NCBI GenBank assembly: GCA_947683425.1 | Contig: CANTUQ010000073.1 | Span: forward strand, 11,553,501 to 11,617,500 | Reading direction: 5' to 3' | DNA length: 64,000 nucleotides | Origin: Excoecaria cochinchinensis | Taxonomy: Eukaryota > Streptophyta > Magnoliopsida > Malpighiales > Euphorbiaceae | Shown here: in pieces, positions 19,247 through 29,934 of the stretch | Layout: each line of letters starts with the position of its first letter | How positions within the stretch are numbered: position 1 is the stretch's first letter | The notes under the pieces: generated by a model | The model's database searches: none | The model's input: the letters and a program-made list of their open reading frames with translations, nothing else | Told to the model about the DNA's origin: nothing | Translations under genes and position numbers: made by a program

Positions 19247-21790
19247 CTAGCCATCCTCCTCATTCACCATAGCCACGTGAAACCCACTGAAGGGTTGATT
19301 GGAAATCCCTAGCACCGACACTTGATTGTCACTAGCCGCTTTAATAGTCACGATCTGGCCTTCATGGGGGATCTTGATCATTTGATGGAGCGTAGATGGA
19401 ACCCCTCCCAATTTGTGGAACCAAGGCCTTCCCAACAGCACTGCGAAGTTAGCCGGTATCGGCAGAACAACAAACTCAGCCTCTATCTCAACTGGCCCGG
19501 TATTGACTTGTGCCTTAAAAGTTCCCGCAGCTTGTCTCCTCGAGTTGTCATACGCAGTGATGGTCAAGTCAGATTCGCTCAACATGCCCTCATTCAATCC
19601 AAGTGAAGGTAGTGCCACTAGCGGGCACACATTAATGGAGGACCCATCATCCACCATGACACAGGCCGTGTGTTTACCATTGATCTGAGCTCGGATATAC
19701 AGAGGGCGATTGTGATTACGACCCTCGATTGGCAAGTCGGCATCAGTGTAAACTATGTTTTCTTCAGATCCCCCTTTCACAATGGCCAACAACTCGGAGG
19801 GTGAGATAGTGGTGGCGACTGTCGATTCACACAAGGCTTCAACTAACTTCTGCCTATGGCTCGGGGATTGCCTCAATAGGTCCCACACCGATATCTGAGC
19901 TGGCGTCTTCTTCAATTGCTTTAGGACCTGATTCTCTTCCGTTTCTCGCTCCACCGCCGGAGGCATTGGGTCTTGTTGACTCTCAATTTTCGGCACCACT
20001 CTTCCACTGCGGGTGACAGCCTGTACCTCTCGTACTTCCTCTCCCTCACCCCCAGAATTCCATACATCCTCTGGCTCATCAGCCTCTTCAATCTCACCGT
20101 CACTTGTCGAGTCCCAACATTCTATCATGTTGACCTGGGGCTTCTCCCCATTGACTTCCTGTTCGGGGCGGACGATAGCCATGTAATCATTGCCGTAGAG
20201 ATCCCTCAACACATACCACTCTGGCAAACTTGATCCTATCATGAAGACTGGGGGAGGAACGGCGTTATACCCGGCATTCTTCTTCTTTTCCCTCTTTTCA
20301 GGGTCGGAGATCTGTTTACTGTCAATGAGATCTTGGACCCGATCCCTTAAAGTTCTGCAGGAGTCAGTGAGGTGACCGGTGTGCTGGTGGAAAGCACAGT
20401 ATTGGTCCCATCTATGGTTAGGCTGGACGTAGGTCTTAGCTTGTCTGGCTGGCAATGGCTGAAGTTTTCCCTCCTTCATTAATCGTTCTAGGACCCAGGA
20501 CAATGGTCTTCCCAAATTTGAATAGTGTCTCTGGTTCACATCAGTGGCTGAAACTTCCGCTGTCCTGCCCACTCTGTTACTGCTGCTTCCGGCGCCAGCT
20601 GGCCTATTTCCCCCTTGGGCCCCGTAGTTCTTTCGAGCAAAACTGTCATTACTGGCCTTCTTTGCCAAGTATTCCGCTTCAGCTTCGATTGCTATGTCTT
20701 TTAAGGATTCCCAATCCTTGAGCCCTTTCATCTTAAGCCCCTCCCTCAAGTATGGGCTCGCATTTTTGATAAATAGTCTGATTTGGTCCGAGGTATCGGG
20801 CTTCCTCTTCATTTCCATGACGCGATTCCTCCACCGCGTAAGGTAGTCATGGAAAGATTCACTAGACTTTTGTTGCAGGAGCTCAAGGTCTTTTAACGTC
20901 ACTTCCATACGGGTGCTGCAGTCATACTGCCTCATGAACTCACTCGTAAGCAGATCCCAATCTTCTTTCGACCTCCTGTCTAAACCGTGATACCAATCAA
21001 CCGTGGACCCCGTCAAACTAAGGCAGAAGTACTCCACCTTTTGCTTCTTGGTAAGACCTGTGCCCTTCATGATTAAGGCATATTGTTTAAGATGGGCCGA
21101 AGGGTCAGACGTGCCATCAAACTTTGGTAAATCTGGCATCTTAAATCTCTGAGGCAGCAGCTCCTCCTCACCCAAGTCTACATCTTCGGGGATGACCCCC
21201 TTTCCGACCGACACCATTCGTGCGATGGCTTCCATTCTTTCCTCCATCTTCTTCACCACATCATCCTCTAGCTTAGGAGCTTTGCACCTCACCGCTTGGG
21301 GAACTACTGGCTCATCTTCCTCTTCCCCTAAGAAATCATCCCTTGGATCTGGAATTCTCACCCTCGGTTGCTCAACTGGTGCCGCCACTCTAGGTTCAGT
21401 GACTGGCTGTGGTACAGTGGTAGTTGGTATAGTGGTCTCCACAACAGGTGCTTCGACCGGGTCAATAGCTGGAGCTCCGGACGATTGTCCAGCGTGTGGC
21501 ATCATCTGGGCGACAAGGTTCCCCATCATAGCAAGCATTTTCCTTTCAAAGTCTTCGAATCTCTTGTCCAAGTCCTGTGTTATTACAGCACCCGAATCTT
21601 GCGATAATTCTACCATTACTGATCCGGAGGATTGTTCTGAATGAGAGTCTGAGTTTCTATCCCAATCTGAACCCGATACTGATGCCAAACTGGACTGCTC
21701 AACCGCTTGATTTCTTACCAACCTCCCGCTAGGATCTCTGGACCACTCAAATGGATCTATGATGGCTGAAAAAATCCAATTTGTTAGCAT
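19247..21790 (-). CDS. Tat #1 gag-protease
   Basis: Gag forms the virus-like particle, and protease cleaves the polyprotein. The 847-residue frame has a coiled-coil-prone N-terminal part, a retrotransposon gag domain at about 212-375 (core WYHGL…DLLTSEF…), and a zinc-knuckle-like C465-H468-H473-C478. The aspartic protease spans about 695-800, with DDGSS around D715 and LLGRPW at 785-790. The frame continues past its terminal TAG directly into the RT segment with no shift, and Tat #2 has sense codons there, so the stop is a mutation and not a programmed boundary. The initiator at 21790 is the first ATG, but homology with Tat #2 begins only at about residue 8 (AIIDPFEW). Confidence 0.92.
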   Translation of the reverse strand: MLTNWIFSAIIDPFEWSRDPSGRLVRNQAVEQSSLASVSGSDWDRNSDSHSEQSSGSVMVELSQDSGAVITQDLDKRFEDFERKMLAMMGNLVAQMMPHAGQSSGAPAIDPVEAPVVETTIPTTTVPQPVTEPRVAAPVEQPRVRIPDPRDDFLGEEEDEPVVPQAVRCKAPKLEDDVVKKMEERMEAIARMVSVGKGVIPEDVDLGEEELLPQRFKMPDLPKFDGTSDPSAHLKQYALIMKGTGLTKKQKVEYFCLSLTGSTVDWYHGLDRRSKEDWDLLTSEFMRQYDCSTRMEVTLKDLELLQQKSSESFHDYLTRWRNRVMEMKRKPDTSDQIRLFIKNASPYLREGLKMKGLKDWESLKDIAIEAEAEYLAKKASNDSFARKNYGAQGGNRPAGAGSSSNRVGRTAEVSATDVNQRHYSNLGRPLSWVLERLMKEGKLQPLPARQAKTYVQPNHRWDQYCAFHQHTGHLTDSCRTLRDRVQDLIDSKQISDPEKREKKKNAGYNAVPPPVFMIGSSLPEWYVLRDLYGNDYMAIVRPEQEVNGEKPQVNMIECWDSTSDGEIEEADEPEDVWNSGGEGEEVREVQAVTRSGRVVPKIESQQDPMPPAVERETEENQVLKQLKKTPAQISVWDLLRQSPSHRQKLVEALCESTVATTISPSELLAIVKGGSEENIVYTDADLPIEGRNHNRPLYIRAQINGKHTACVMVDDGSSINVCPLVALPSLGLNEGMLSESDLTITAYDNSRRQAAGTFKAQVNTGPVEIEAEFVVLPIPANFAVLLGRPWFHKLGGVPSTLHQMIKIPHEGQIVTIKAASDNQVSVLGISNQPFSGFHVAMVNEEDG

Positions 21791-22536
21791 GATGCATGGA
21801 TGACATTAAGAATGCATGGTCGTGTTGATGCAGCATCCACAATCACATGCAAGCAAACAGACCCTTCCAACCTTATTCCTCCCGCACACGGGGCAATGTG
21901 GTCTCTTTCCTAGGTGGGCTTAGTCCATGGGTCAATAGGGGACCCTATGAACGCGCGAAGTGCACGGCGAAAAGCCGGCAGCATAATAGCTTTAGTCTAA
22001 TGTACACGCGTATGAGTTTTGGCCATTACATATTTGGACAATTCAATCAAGTTAAGGTGGGCTCACCGGGGCATGAAAGCCTTTGATAAAAGACCACTTA
22101 ACTTGCTTGATTTTGTTTAATACGCGACGGCCCATGTCACAAGCATCATATTAAGGAGCATACCACCTAGTGGAAGTTTCTATTTGCCATTAGATGAGCT
22201 TTGGTCAAGGTGATGAAACTTTTAGGGCTACCCAAGCATGGTCCGCGCCAATGGGTCTAGCTCATCACGAGCATAACGACCGATCGGGTCTCCATTTTTA
22301 TATACCAAAAGGTATAAGGCTTGGGCTGGTGATTATCCTTAACACTTCCCTACAATGAGTGAAAGTAGGGTCGTGCTTCGGGAACGCACCGGGGCAAGAT
22401 AGGGACCAACTAGCGTAAGTCTAAGGCTCTAAAATGATATGATGCAATTTTCGAAAAGAGATAGAATTTTAAGTTTCAAAAACCAAGTTATAAATTTTAA
22501 CCAAAGCACTTTCGAAGTGAAGTCTCAAACGGAAAG
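21791..22536 (-). other. Tat #1 5' leader with conserved segment
   Basis: This is non-coding RNA leader between PBS and gag. The segment 22231-22396 matches the Tat #2 leader (44764-44930) closely although the LTRs of the two elements have diverged strongly. It contains two possible hairpins: TATACC/GGTATA around an AAAA loop near 22300-22316, and CCCTAC/GTAGGG near 22349-22371. A packaging or dimerisation signal is the likeliest role, by inference. Confidence 0.7.
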
Positions 22537-22554
22537 TCCCCAGCGGAGTCGCCA
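22537..22554 (-). other. Tat #1 primer-binding site
   Basis: The coding strand reads TGGCGACTCCGCTGGGGA one base after the 5' LTR. The identical 18 bases occur in Tat #2. TGG at the start fits pairing with a tRNA 3' CCA. I did not identify the tRNA species. Confidence 0.85.
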
Positions 22555-22555
22555 C

Positions 22556-25282
22556 TGTGACGCGCGCGCAACCCGGAAACCCAGCAAGGGCCCTCCTTTG
22601 AATCCGCCATTGGGATTCGAGGTATGAAGGTTCGCGTCTTTTGATCATGGGCGCCATGAGACATCATCGGTATGCTCCTCTCAATAGAACATTGGGGAGA
22701 ATAACCTAGCCTATTGACGCCTAAAGGCACCTTTGAGATATTTGGAGTCGCCACCCAATTTGCGTGAAATTGGGAAAAGGTTTCTCACCTCTATTGGTCT
22801 AAACCAGAGATATGGTATCCGGAACTTCCCTCTTATTCATACTTTGGTTAAATATAAATGGGTTTTTAACTTCTTAAAATTATATCTCTCATCTCACACG
22901 ATTAATGCATTAAAAGTAAAGCGCATTTCAAGCATTTAAAGAAAATAAACGAAAGCAGTAAAGAAAATAAATAAAGCGGTAAATGAAAGCAATAAACACG
23001 CAAGCACGCAATTACAAGAGAAATAGGGGCAGAATACAACTCCCATTGGAAGGAAATGAAGCTATAAATGGGACAGAATACAAATCCCAAAAATAAATAA
23101 ATTTGCCCAAAATTATTACAAGGCCCCAAAAAAGAAATGAACTTGAATTTAAAACACTCACCCAAGATTAAAATAAAAGAACATACATAAATCGGGGCAT
23201 TATTTAAGGAACGTTGGTTCCTTCGCACTTGTTCGAAATTTAGGAACATCGGTTCCTTCGTATTAATTTGAAGAGGGTTCGAAGAGTCATTTTTGATTGC
23301 TTGAATTAAAAAACCGGGATGAGTGATCCCATTTTTGTAGAAAAGTTGACTCTTCGTTTTAGTTGTGACATTTTTATTGTCGGGCTAAAATAAGGGACAT
23401 TGGTCCCGATTTTATTGGTGAAAATTCCAATTTAATTGTAGAAATATTTTTGTGATTTTTTATCGCACGCGTGCACGAATAAAAAATATATATTTACAAG
23501 TAACACGACATAAAGAAAGGGTTAAGAAAGATCTCACCGAACCGGAGTACTCGCCTACGCGTTGCGACCCATCCGGGGAGTCACAGGGCGCTCACATAGC
23601 CCGACTCAAATTAAAACTCATACAAAAATTAACATCAAAAATATTAGTAAATATTCAAGATAAATCAACCAAGCATATGCGAAATATAATAATAATGACA
23701 ATGATAGTAATACAACAAAATAGATTAAATTATCAACAATAAATAGCAATGTAACAATAAATAAGATGAACAATAGGCATAATAATCATGATAAAAACAT
23801 ATAATAGTAAAGATAATAATAATAATAATAATAGTAATAATAATGATAATAAGATGGCAATAAGGCAAATAATAGCAGTAATGAATGATATGTAATATGA
23901 GAACAGAATAATCAATTAGAAATGATATTAACAATGGTAATAATAATAATAATAATATTGCTACATGAGGATAATATCAAATAACAAGGGTAATGATAAT
24001 ATTAATGGGGATTGGTGACCAACGGCAAAACAAGTAAAAATTAAATTATAAAATCAAATCAACCCCACATAGAGAAGTTGGACCAAAAGCAAGGCTAGGG
24101 GTGTCAACAGTAGCAAAAATAGAAACTATTAACCATGGATAAATATGATAATAGCAACAAAAAAATATTAACAACAATAAATACCTTACAAAAAATAAAT
24201 GGGGATGAGTTCAAGAATATTTACCCTCAGAATTTTTAGATTGGGGAAACGGTATCCCGATCGATTTTCCTTGTCGGATTTGTAATGATAAATATTTGAA
24301 GAAAATGTAGAATCAAATATTTTGAAATAACATCAAGAAAATACTTTGGTAAAAATATTTTTGGTGGATAATTTGAGCAAAAAGAAATTAATTTTTCCGA
24401 GCCCAAATCCCTCAAGAAAATGGATTATCTGCTTTTTTAAGAGCAATCCCAAGATTAAAGCTTGAGAGAAAAAGAAAAAGAAGCTAAGGGACTAGCTGCT
24501 GGAGAGAAAAGGTTTTTTAGAAAAAACCCTCAAAATAATTGCCGTCCTTGAAAATGAGGGAAAAGTCCTCATTTAAGCTTGTCTTGGCCAAAAATGGCAA
24601 AAGACAAAAAATCTTTTATTTTTAGTTAATCCAAAATATCACAAAATGGTGAAACAATGAAAAATATCAGACTGAAAAAAATTCAGACTGAAAACAGCGA
24701 GAAAAACGGACAGGCGAAGACCAGGTCGCGCGGAGAGGGCAAGGGCACGCGGGGCAGCCTGCTGCGCGCGTGGTGCCCCCGCACCGCGCGCGGCAGGCAG
24801 CCTGCCTCGCACGCAGGGGGGCACGCATCGCCCCCCGCCTCGCGCGCAGGGGGGGCGCGCGGCGCCCCCTGCCTCGCGCGCAGGGGCTGCGCGCGAGGCG
24901 CCCGCCTCTGCGCGCAGGGGGGGACGCGCGGCGCCCCTCGCCTCGCGCGCAGGGGCCTCGCGCGAGGCGCCTGCCTCGCGCGCAGGCGCCCCTGCGCGCT
25001 GGGGCTGCCTGCGCGCGCTGCCGCAGGCGGCCTTCGCGATTTTCATTTTTATTTTATTTTATTTTATTTTATTTTAAATTTTGACACTAAATTAATATAT
25101 ATTTATTTTTTTTAACTCCATTTTAATTTTAATTTCCCCAAAAATATATTTTTAATTATTTTCCGAAAAACACATCTTTGACAAGGGAACGATCGATTCT
25201 CACATTTCTTGCCGAAAATCGGTCTTCTATTTCATCATCGGGTAATCCTGATCTTGGACCGCCCTGGGACCCGGTGTCTACA
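22556..25282 (-). repeat. Tat #1 5' LTR
   Basis: This 2,727-bp LTR is nearly identical to 10837-13539 outside the GC-rich block at 24711-25038. It would carry the promoter for the genomic RNA, but I see no convincing TATA box. Confidence 0.95.
24711..25038. repeat. Hypervariable GC-rich block in Tat #1 5' LTR
   Basis: Counterpart of 12993-13299 with more copies of the 'cctcgcgcgcagggg' type unit. ORFs over 100 codons on both strands here are composition artefacts. Confidence 0.9.
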
Positions 25283-25349
25283 CTTGCGAGTCAAGTAGTG
25301 GATAGATAGGCATGCCTATAGGGTCTAAATGTTGCAGCCCCATGCATCT

Positions 25350-25498
25350 GATTCCTCTAGAATCACAATGTGATTTGAATCCTTACTGGATTCCTTAATG
25401 TAAAATTATTGATAATGTTGATATATCTGTACCTTGGGGTACCAATGTGAATGTGAGGTATCCACGAATACCAATGTGATTACTGTACCTTAGGGTAC
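25350..25498 (+). repeat. Short-hairpin array in LTR Y
   Basis: Stems in order: GATTC/GAATC (25350-25364), GAATCC/GGATTC (25377-25393), GTACC/GGTAC (25429-25442), GGTAT/ATACC (25457-25472) and GTACC/GGTAC (25485-25498). Four of the five units are followed by (c)aatgtga. In LTR Z the second stem reads AAATCC/GGATTT, a paired change at both arms. Confidence 0.87.
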
Positions 25499-25802
25499 CA
25501 ATGTGATACCCGTTATCCGCATCTTTGAGTTGCAGGCAAGGCTAAGTTAATAAGATAAACGTTTGAACAATGTGAAATATGAATAATCTAATTGCGAGTT
25601 CAATGTGAAATACATGTACTAAAATGATGGAATAATGTGGTTGTATTGTGACTACTTTATACTTGAATACTGAGTGTATATACATATACATGATATGTGA
25701 AAATGGTTAAGCTGAACTCATTATTATTTGCTCATAATATGACATATCTTATACATGATTGTTCGGTGTATTGTAAGTTATCTATATATGTTGTTTTCCC
25801 CA

Positions 25803-25820
25803 CTAAGCGTTATCGCTTAG
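25803..25820 (+). promoter_or_regulatory. Conserved 18-bp palindrome in LTR Y
   Basis: This copy of CTAAGCGTTATCGCTTAG lies 398 nt before the LTR end. Confidence 0.85.
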
Positions 25821-26218
25821 CACGGGTTCTCTAATCCGTGTAGGCTTGGACGCAAGGTGATCGCGAAGGACAGATCCGCATTGCTAACGGTCAACACTAG
25901 GAGTACTTATAGTGTAAGTTTTGGGATTTGGGCAATGTGTTTTGTATATGTTATGTTTAATCCTTTTTGCGACCAAGGAATATTTACGGATGTAATAGCT
26001 AGGTATTGTATCAATATATGTATGATGTATATAAATATGTAAATATGTGTGAGTTTGGCACTAGATATTCGTTGCATGTGAGTGCATGACTGATGAAATT
26101 AAATTGTTCAGATTTTGGCATGCGTGTGTGACAGCGTCATGTGCATATGTTTGTTATGTAGCGGCCGTTCTCGACTGCTTTAGTTGAGCTGTTCTTGTGG
26201 TCGGGAATGGGCGTTACA

Positions 26219-26665
26219 GCACGTTCTTGCTAACCGCCATCTGGTCTATAAGGCATCTTATTGCCGCCGTTGAGCTACAGTGTATTCTACTACGACTCGT
26301 TTGCAATCATTTTGCTGACCACCATCTGGCCTGCATAGCATGTCCTTGCTAACCCCCATCCAGTCTGCAAGGCATCTGATCGCTGCTATTGAGTTGCAGT
26401 GTATTCTACTAAGATTCATTTGCAATCATTTCGTTGACCACCATCCAGCCTGCATGGCATGTCCTTGCTAACCCCCATCCGGTCTGCAAGGCATCTGATC
26501 GCTGCCGTTGAGTTGTAGTGTATTCTACTATGACTCGTTTGCAATCATTTCGCTGACCACCATCCAGCCTGCACGGCATGTCCTTGCTAACCCCCATCCG
26601 ATCTGCAAGGCATCTAATCGCTGCCGTTGAGCTGCAGTGTATTCTACTACAACTCGTGTGCAATC
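26219..26665. repeat. 119-bp tandem array, left part (probable Tat #3)
   Basis: About four units at 119-bp spacing, using 'gtattctacta' at 26282, 26401, 26520 and 26639. Each contains 'ccttgctaacccccatcc' and 'gaccaccatcc' segments. It is related to the array at 48831-49215 and, more distantly, to the 3' array of Tat #2. Its left side abuts LTR Y and its right side LTR X. Confidence 0.85.
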
Positions 26666-29600
26666 TGTATCACGCTACACCTGTAAGTAGTACAGATATC
26701 AAATATCACAACACTGCACTAAAATACACTGTAATGCACTCAAAAGATTCAGTTGGAATTTTTTTTCCATAGCAATCACAAACATACATATGCAAAAACT
26801 TAACAGTACGCTAATATACAATTCCAATACTTATACCATATGTCATTGCTTTCATCTACTGCGGTCGTATACATGCTATGCCAGTCTTTTTATCCTTGCT
26901 GTCGAATACTTCTTTCAGTCATCACTATATCTTCAGCCACATCAAGATCTATCACAACCTGCGCACAGCAACACTCTACGCGCTAAGCATTGAAATGCCC
27001 AGTGGTAGATACATATCCTAAATTTTCCATTATACTACTCCATGCATGCACACACAAGCATATATCTTTATTCCCATTATATGAACATTAATTCTTAAGA
27101 CTTTTAGATAGTTTATGCCTTACTTTTAATGTCCTAACCAATCTTTTGCTTTAATCATTTATCTTATACCTGTTTCATTATTTTAATAACCATACTTTAA
27201 CATTACTAATATTGTTATCAGATCTTTATTATCTTTACTGTTAACTTTAACATTAATACCATTATGTTTAGTCTTTAATTCAATGACTAGTTATATTAAC
27301 AATATTTGCAATTATCTTATTAACGTATTCATTTGTCTTTCATTATTTGCTTATAACTTATTGCATCAGTTACAGTTTACACTTGGGCATAGTATCAGTT
27401 ACTAACATATCTATTGAACAATCATCATTACTATTGTTAACAAGCTAATTAATCGTTATCATTTCCTTTATATCCACAATATTTCTTTTACTCTTTTAGT
27501 CACGTTAATCTTTTTACGTTTCATATACATTTTATTATCTTTCACTTAATCATTTCCTTTACAGTATCATTTTTAAAACTATAAACATAATATATTTACT
27601 CTATTTTCCTACTTAATTTTACTCAGTTATATTTCATATTATATACTTGAATTATCAATGCTATTACTTAATCCACTAATTTATTTGTAGACTTAACATC
27701 ATTATTCTCTTAACTTTACACATAATTTCTATTAACCTTACTTCATTAAATATCTATCGATAAGATTTTATATTTAATTTCCTTATTGCCATGACTAGCA
27801 GTACTATTAGTATACTAACACTTGAATTACTCATATTGTTTATTTATCATTATTTAATGATAGTTCTACTCTCTTTTATGTCCTTAGTTCCATTACTAAC
27901 ACTCTTAGGTGACCCCATTACTTAATTCTACATGTACAATATCATGAAATTATTAATTATCATATTTTACACTTTAGATAATTGACCCAACTTATAATAC
28001 TTATAATAATTCGATAACATTGTCTTGTACATGTTATATTGCATACTCTTAACTCATTGTGACTTAAATATGAAATTCACAGTATTCAATTAAATTTGCC
28101 TAACACGTTATTATTTATCTTATCTTCAATTACATTTGACAGATTTGAATCTACATATCGGTTATCCCTAATCAGTAATAATAATCCTTTAGTAGTCTAA
28201 AGACATTTTTCATTCATTCATTAATGCTAATATTACTCATCTATTTTTCTTACATTTAATCCCATTGCCATTTCCATGATAGTAGCATTAACAGTACTAT
28301 TTATATTAATATTAACATAAATATCATTATTTTCTCTATTTTCAATTAATTACACAATTATATTCAAATTACCTATTAATTATCTTTTTAAATCCCTTAT
28401 TTTACCTCGCTATTGACAAATTACATTTAAGTTTCTAAACTTTCACCAATTTATAATTTTACCCTTCACTTTTCACTTATTTACAATAATGCCATTAATT
28501 ATCTTATTATCATACTTATTTTATTATCTAACATGCAATTTATCACTTAGTCCTTAAAGTTATTCTTTTACTACATTACACTAGTGCCCTTAAAAATATT
28601 AGTAAAATTACAATTTTACCCTTAGATAATTATTTATTTCATTTAATTATTTACATTCAAAATAGTCTTAATTTCAATTAAATCACTCATTTAAGGACAT
28701 ATATATAATTAATACACATAAAATTTTATATTTGCATTTAGGTTCCTTAACTATAGTATAATTACAATTAGGTCCTCATATTATGTCACATTTGCATTTA
28801 AGTCCTCCAACTAGGTCATATTTACATATAGGTCCCTCAACTGTATCATATTTATATTTTGATCCCTAAACTATAGCATATTTATACTTAGGTCCTTGAA
28901 CTTCCTTATATTTACACAAATGTCACTAATTTATCTTATTTATTTACTTAATCCACTAGACAAAATTCACATGCATACTTCATGAATATAAATAATACAT
29001 TTAACATCAAATAAACCAATATTTAATTCATTTAATTTTCTATACATGCAAAAATATTCATAGTTGTACTTAAAACTTTCAATTAGCAGTAATTATGCAA
29101 ATTGTACACATAAAAGTCCATATTTACATTTTAGTCCCTTATTATGGTAAAATTATAATTTAGTCTTCAAACTTTACCAAAATTACAAAAAAACCATTAG
29201 TTCATTCTTTTTACTTTTTTTATCATTATTTAACATGCAAGTTATATTTTTGCCCTTATTAACATCTATTAACTTATTTAAGGTCAAAATTACCATTATG
29301 CCCTTAAAACTATTTATTTATTCCATTTAAGTCCATTTTTTACATAAATATTATTTTAATCACAGATTAACCATTTTAAGCTTATTTTTACCATTTTGCC
29401 CCTGTATAATACTGGCAGAAATCTATGAACGGGATAAATGATACGTGAATCCAATAGGTTCAATACAGATAGAGGGACCCCGTGGGACCATCCCTATGAT
29501 ATAGACAATAGAAATACTGATTAATACAGTATTAAGACAGAATAATACAGAGGAGGACTGTCATTGGCCTATAATAAGTGAGACATCATGGTCACACCCG

Positions 29601-29934
29601 CGGTCATGTGTCCCAATGGCTAGCCACTATATCCTAAACTAGACTTGACTACCAGATTACTATATAGGGCATCCATCATTCCATCTTCAGATTTTCATGT
29701 TGTCATACATACATTTCATGGAATTTCATCATACTATTCCATTCTTTTTCATCCTAATCATGCATTATACATTTAATATCCACTCAAATGCCATTACATG
29801 CCATAAATCTCATTAAATTACATGGATATATACATATATACCATTCGGCCATCATGTCAATATTTCACTATAAATTATGTTCATCACCTTTATCATTTAT
29901 TTAGGTAATTTACAAGTCCATTAACATAGCCATG
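26666..29934 (-). mobile_element. LTR 'X', 3' portion on minus strand
   Basis: The left edge TGTATCACGC resembles the reverse complement of LTR Y/Z ends (TGTAACACCC). The piece is AT-rich and non-coding. It includes a tandem region at 28738-28920, hairpin-rich sequence at 29420-29560, and a small GCATT/AATGC hairpin near 26985-26997 at the place where related LTRs hold their conserved palindrome. It resumes at 47320 after Tat #2. Orientation comes from the TGTAATGGCCC start at 48830 and a TATA box. The 5-bp flanks (CAATC and CATTT) do not match, so the insertion is not proven by a duplication. Confidence 0.65.
28738..28920. repeat. Short tandem repeats in LTR X
   Basis: Four to five imperfect copies of about 38-40 bp follow the pattern 'aggtccctcaactatagcat' and then 'atttacatt'. 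They are AT-rich and non-coding. Confidence 0.75.

Larger units (their letters stand above)
10837..25282 (-). mobile_element. Tat-lineage Ty3/gypsy retrotransposon #1, complete
   Basis: This 14,446-bp element on the minus strand has its 5' LTR at 22556-25282 and its 3' LTR at 10837-13539. The target duplication CTTGC is at 10832-10836 and 25283-25287. Order on the coding strand is LTR, PBS, leader, gag-protease, RT, RNase H, archaeal-type RNase H, integrase, a non-coding 3' region with 100-bp tandem repeats, polypurine tract, LTR. That order and the double RNase H place it in the plant Tat group. In a hand comparison of the first roughly 700 bp of the LTR pair, 10 of the first 12 differences are transitions, and identity is high, so insertion is fairly recent. 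Confidence 0.95.
25288..26218 (+). mobile_element. LTR 'Y', piece 3 with 3' end
   Basis: The piece continues LTR Y after the Tat #1 insertion and aligns with LTR Z (58751-59997 and 63483-64000). It contains a hairpin array (25350-25498) and the conserved palindrome (25803-25820). It ends GGGCGTTACA at 26218, directly against the Tat #3-type tandem array. Without the left LTR end I cannot test for a target duplication. Confidence 0.8.

Noticed and set aside
19247..19249. TAG as a programmed gag-pol boundary with readthrough
   Set aside because: Tat #2 has sense codons there, and protease lies before the stop, so there is no logical boundary.
24639..25115. ORFs of up to 152 codons in the 5' LTR of Tat #1
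   Set aside because: Same GC-rich block; composition artefact.
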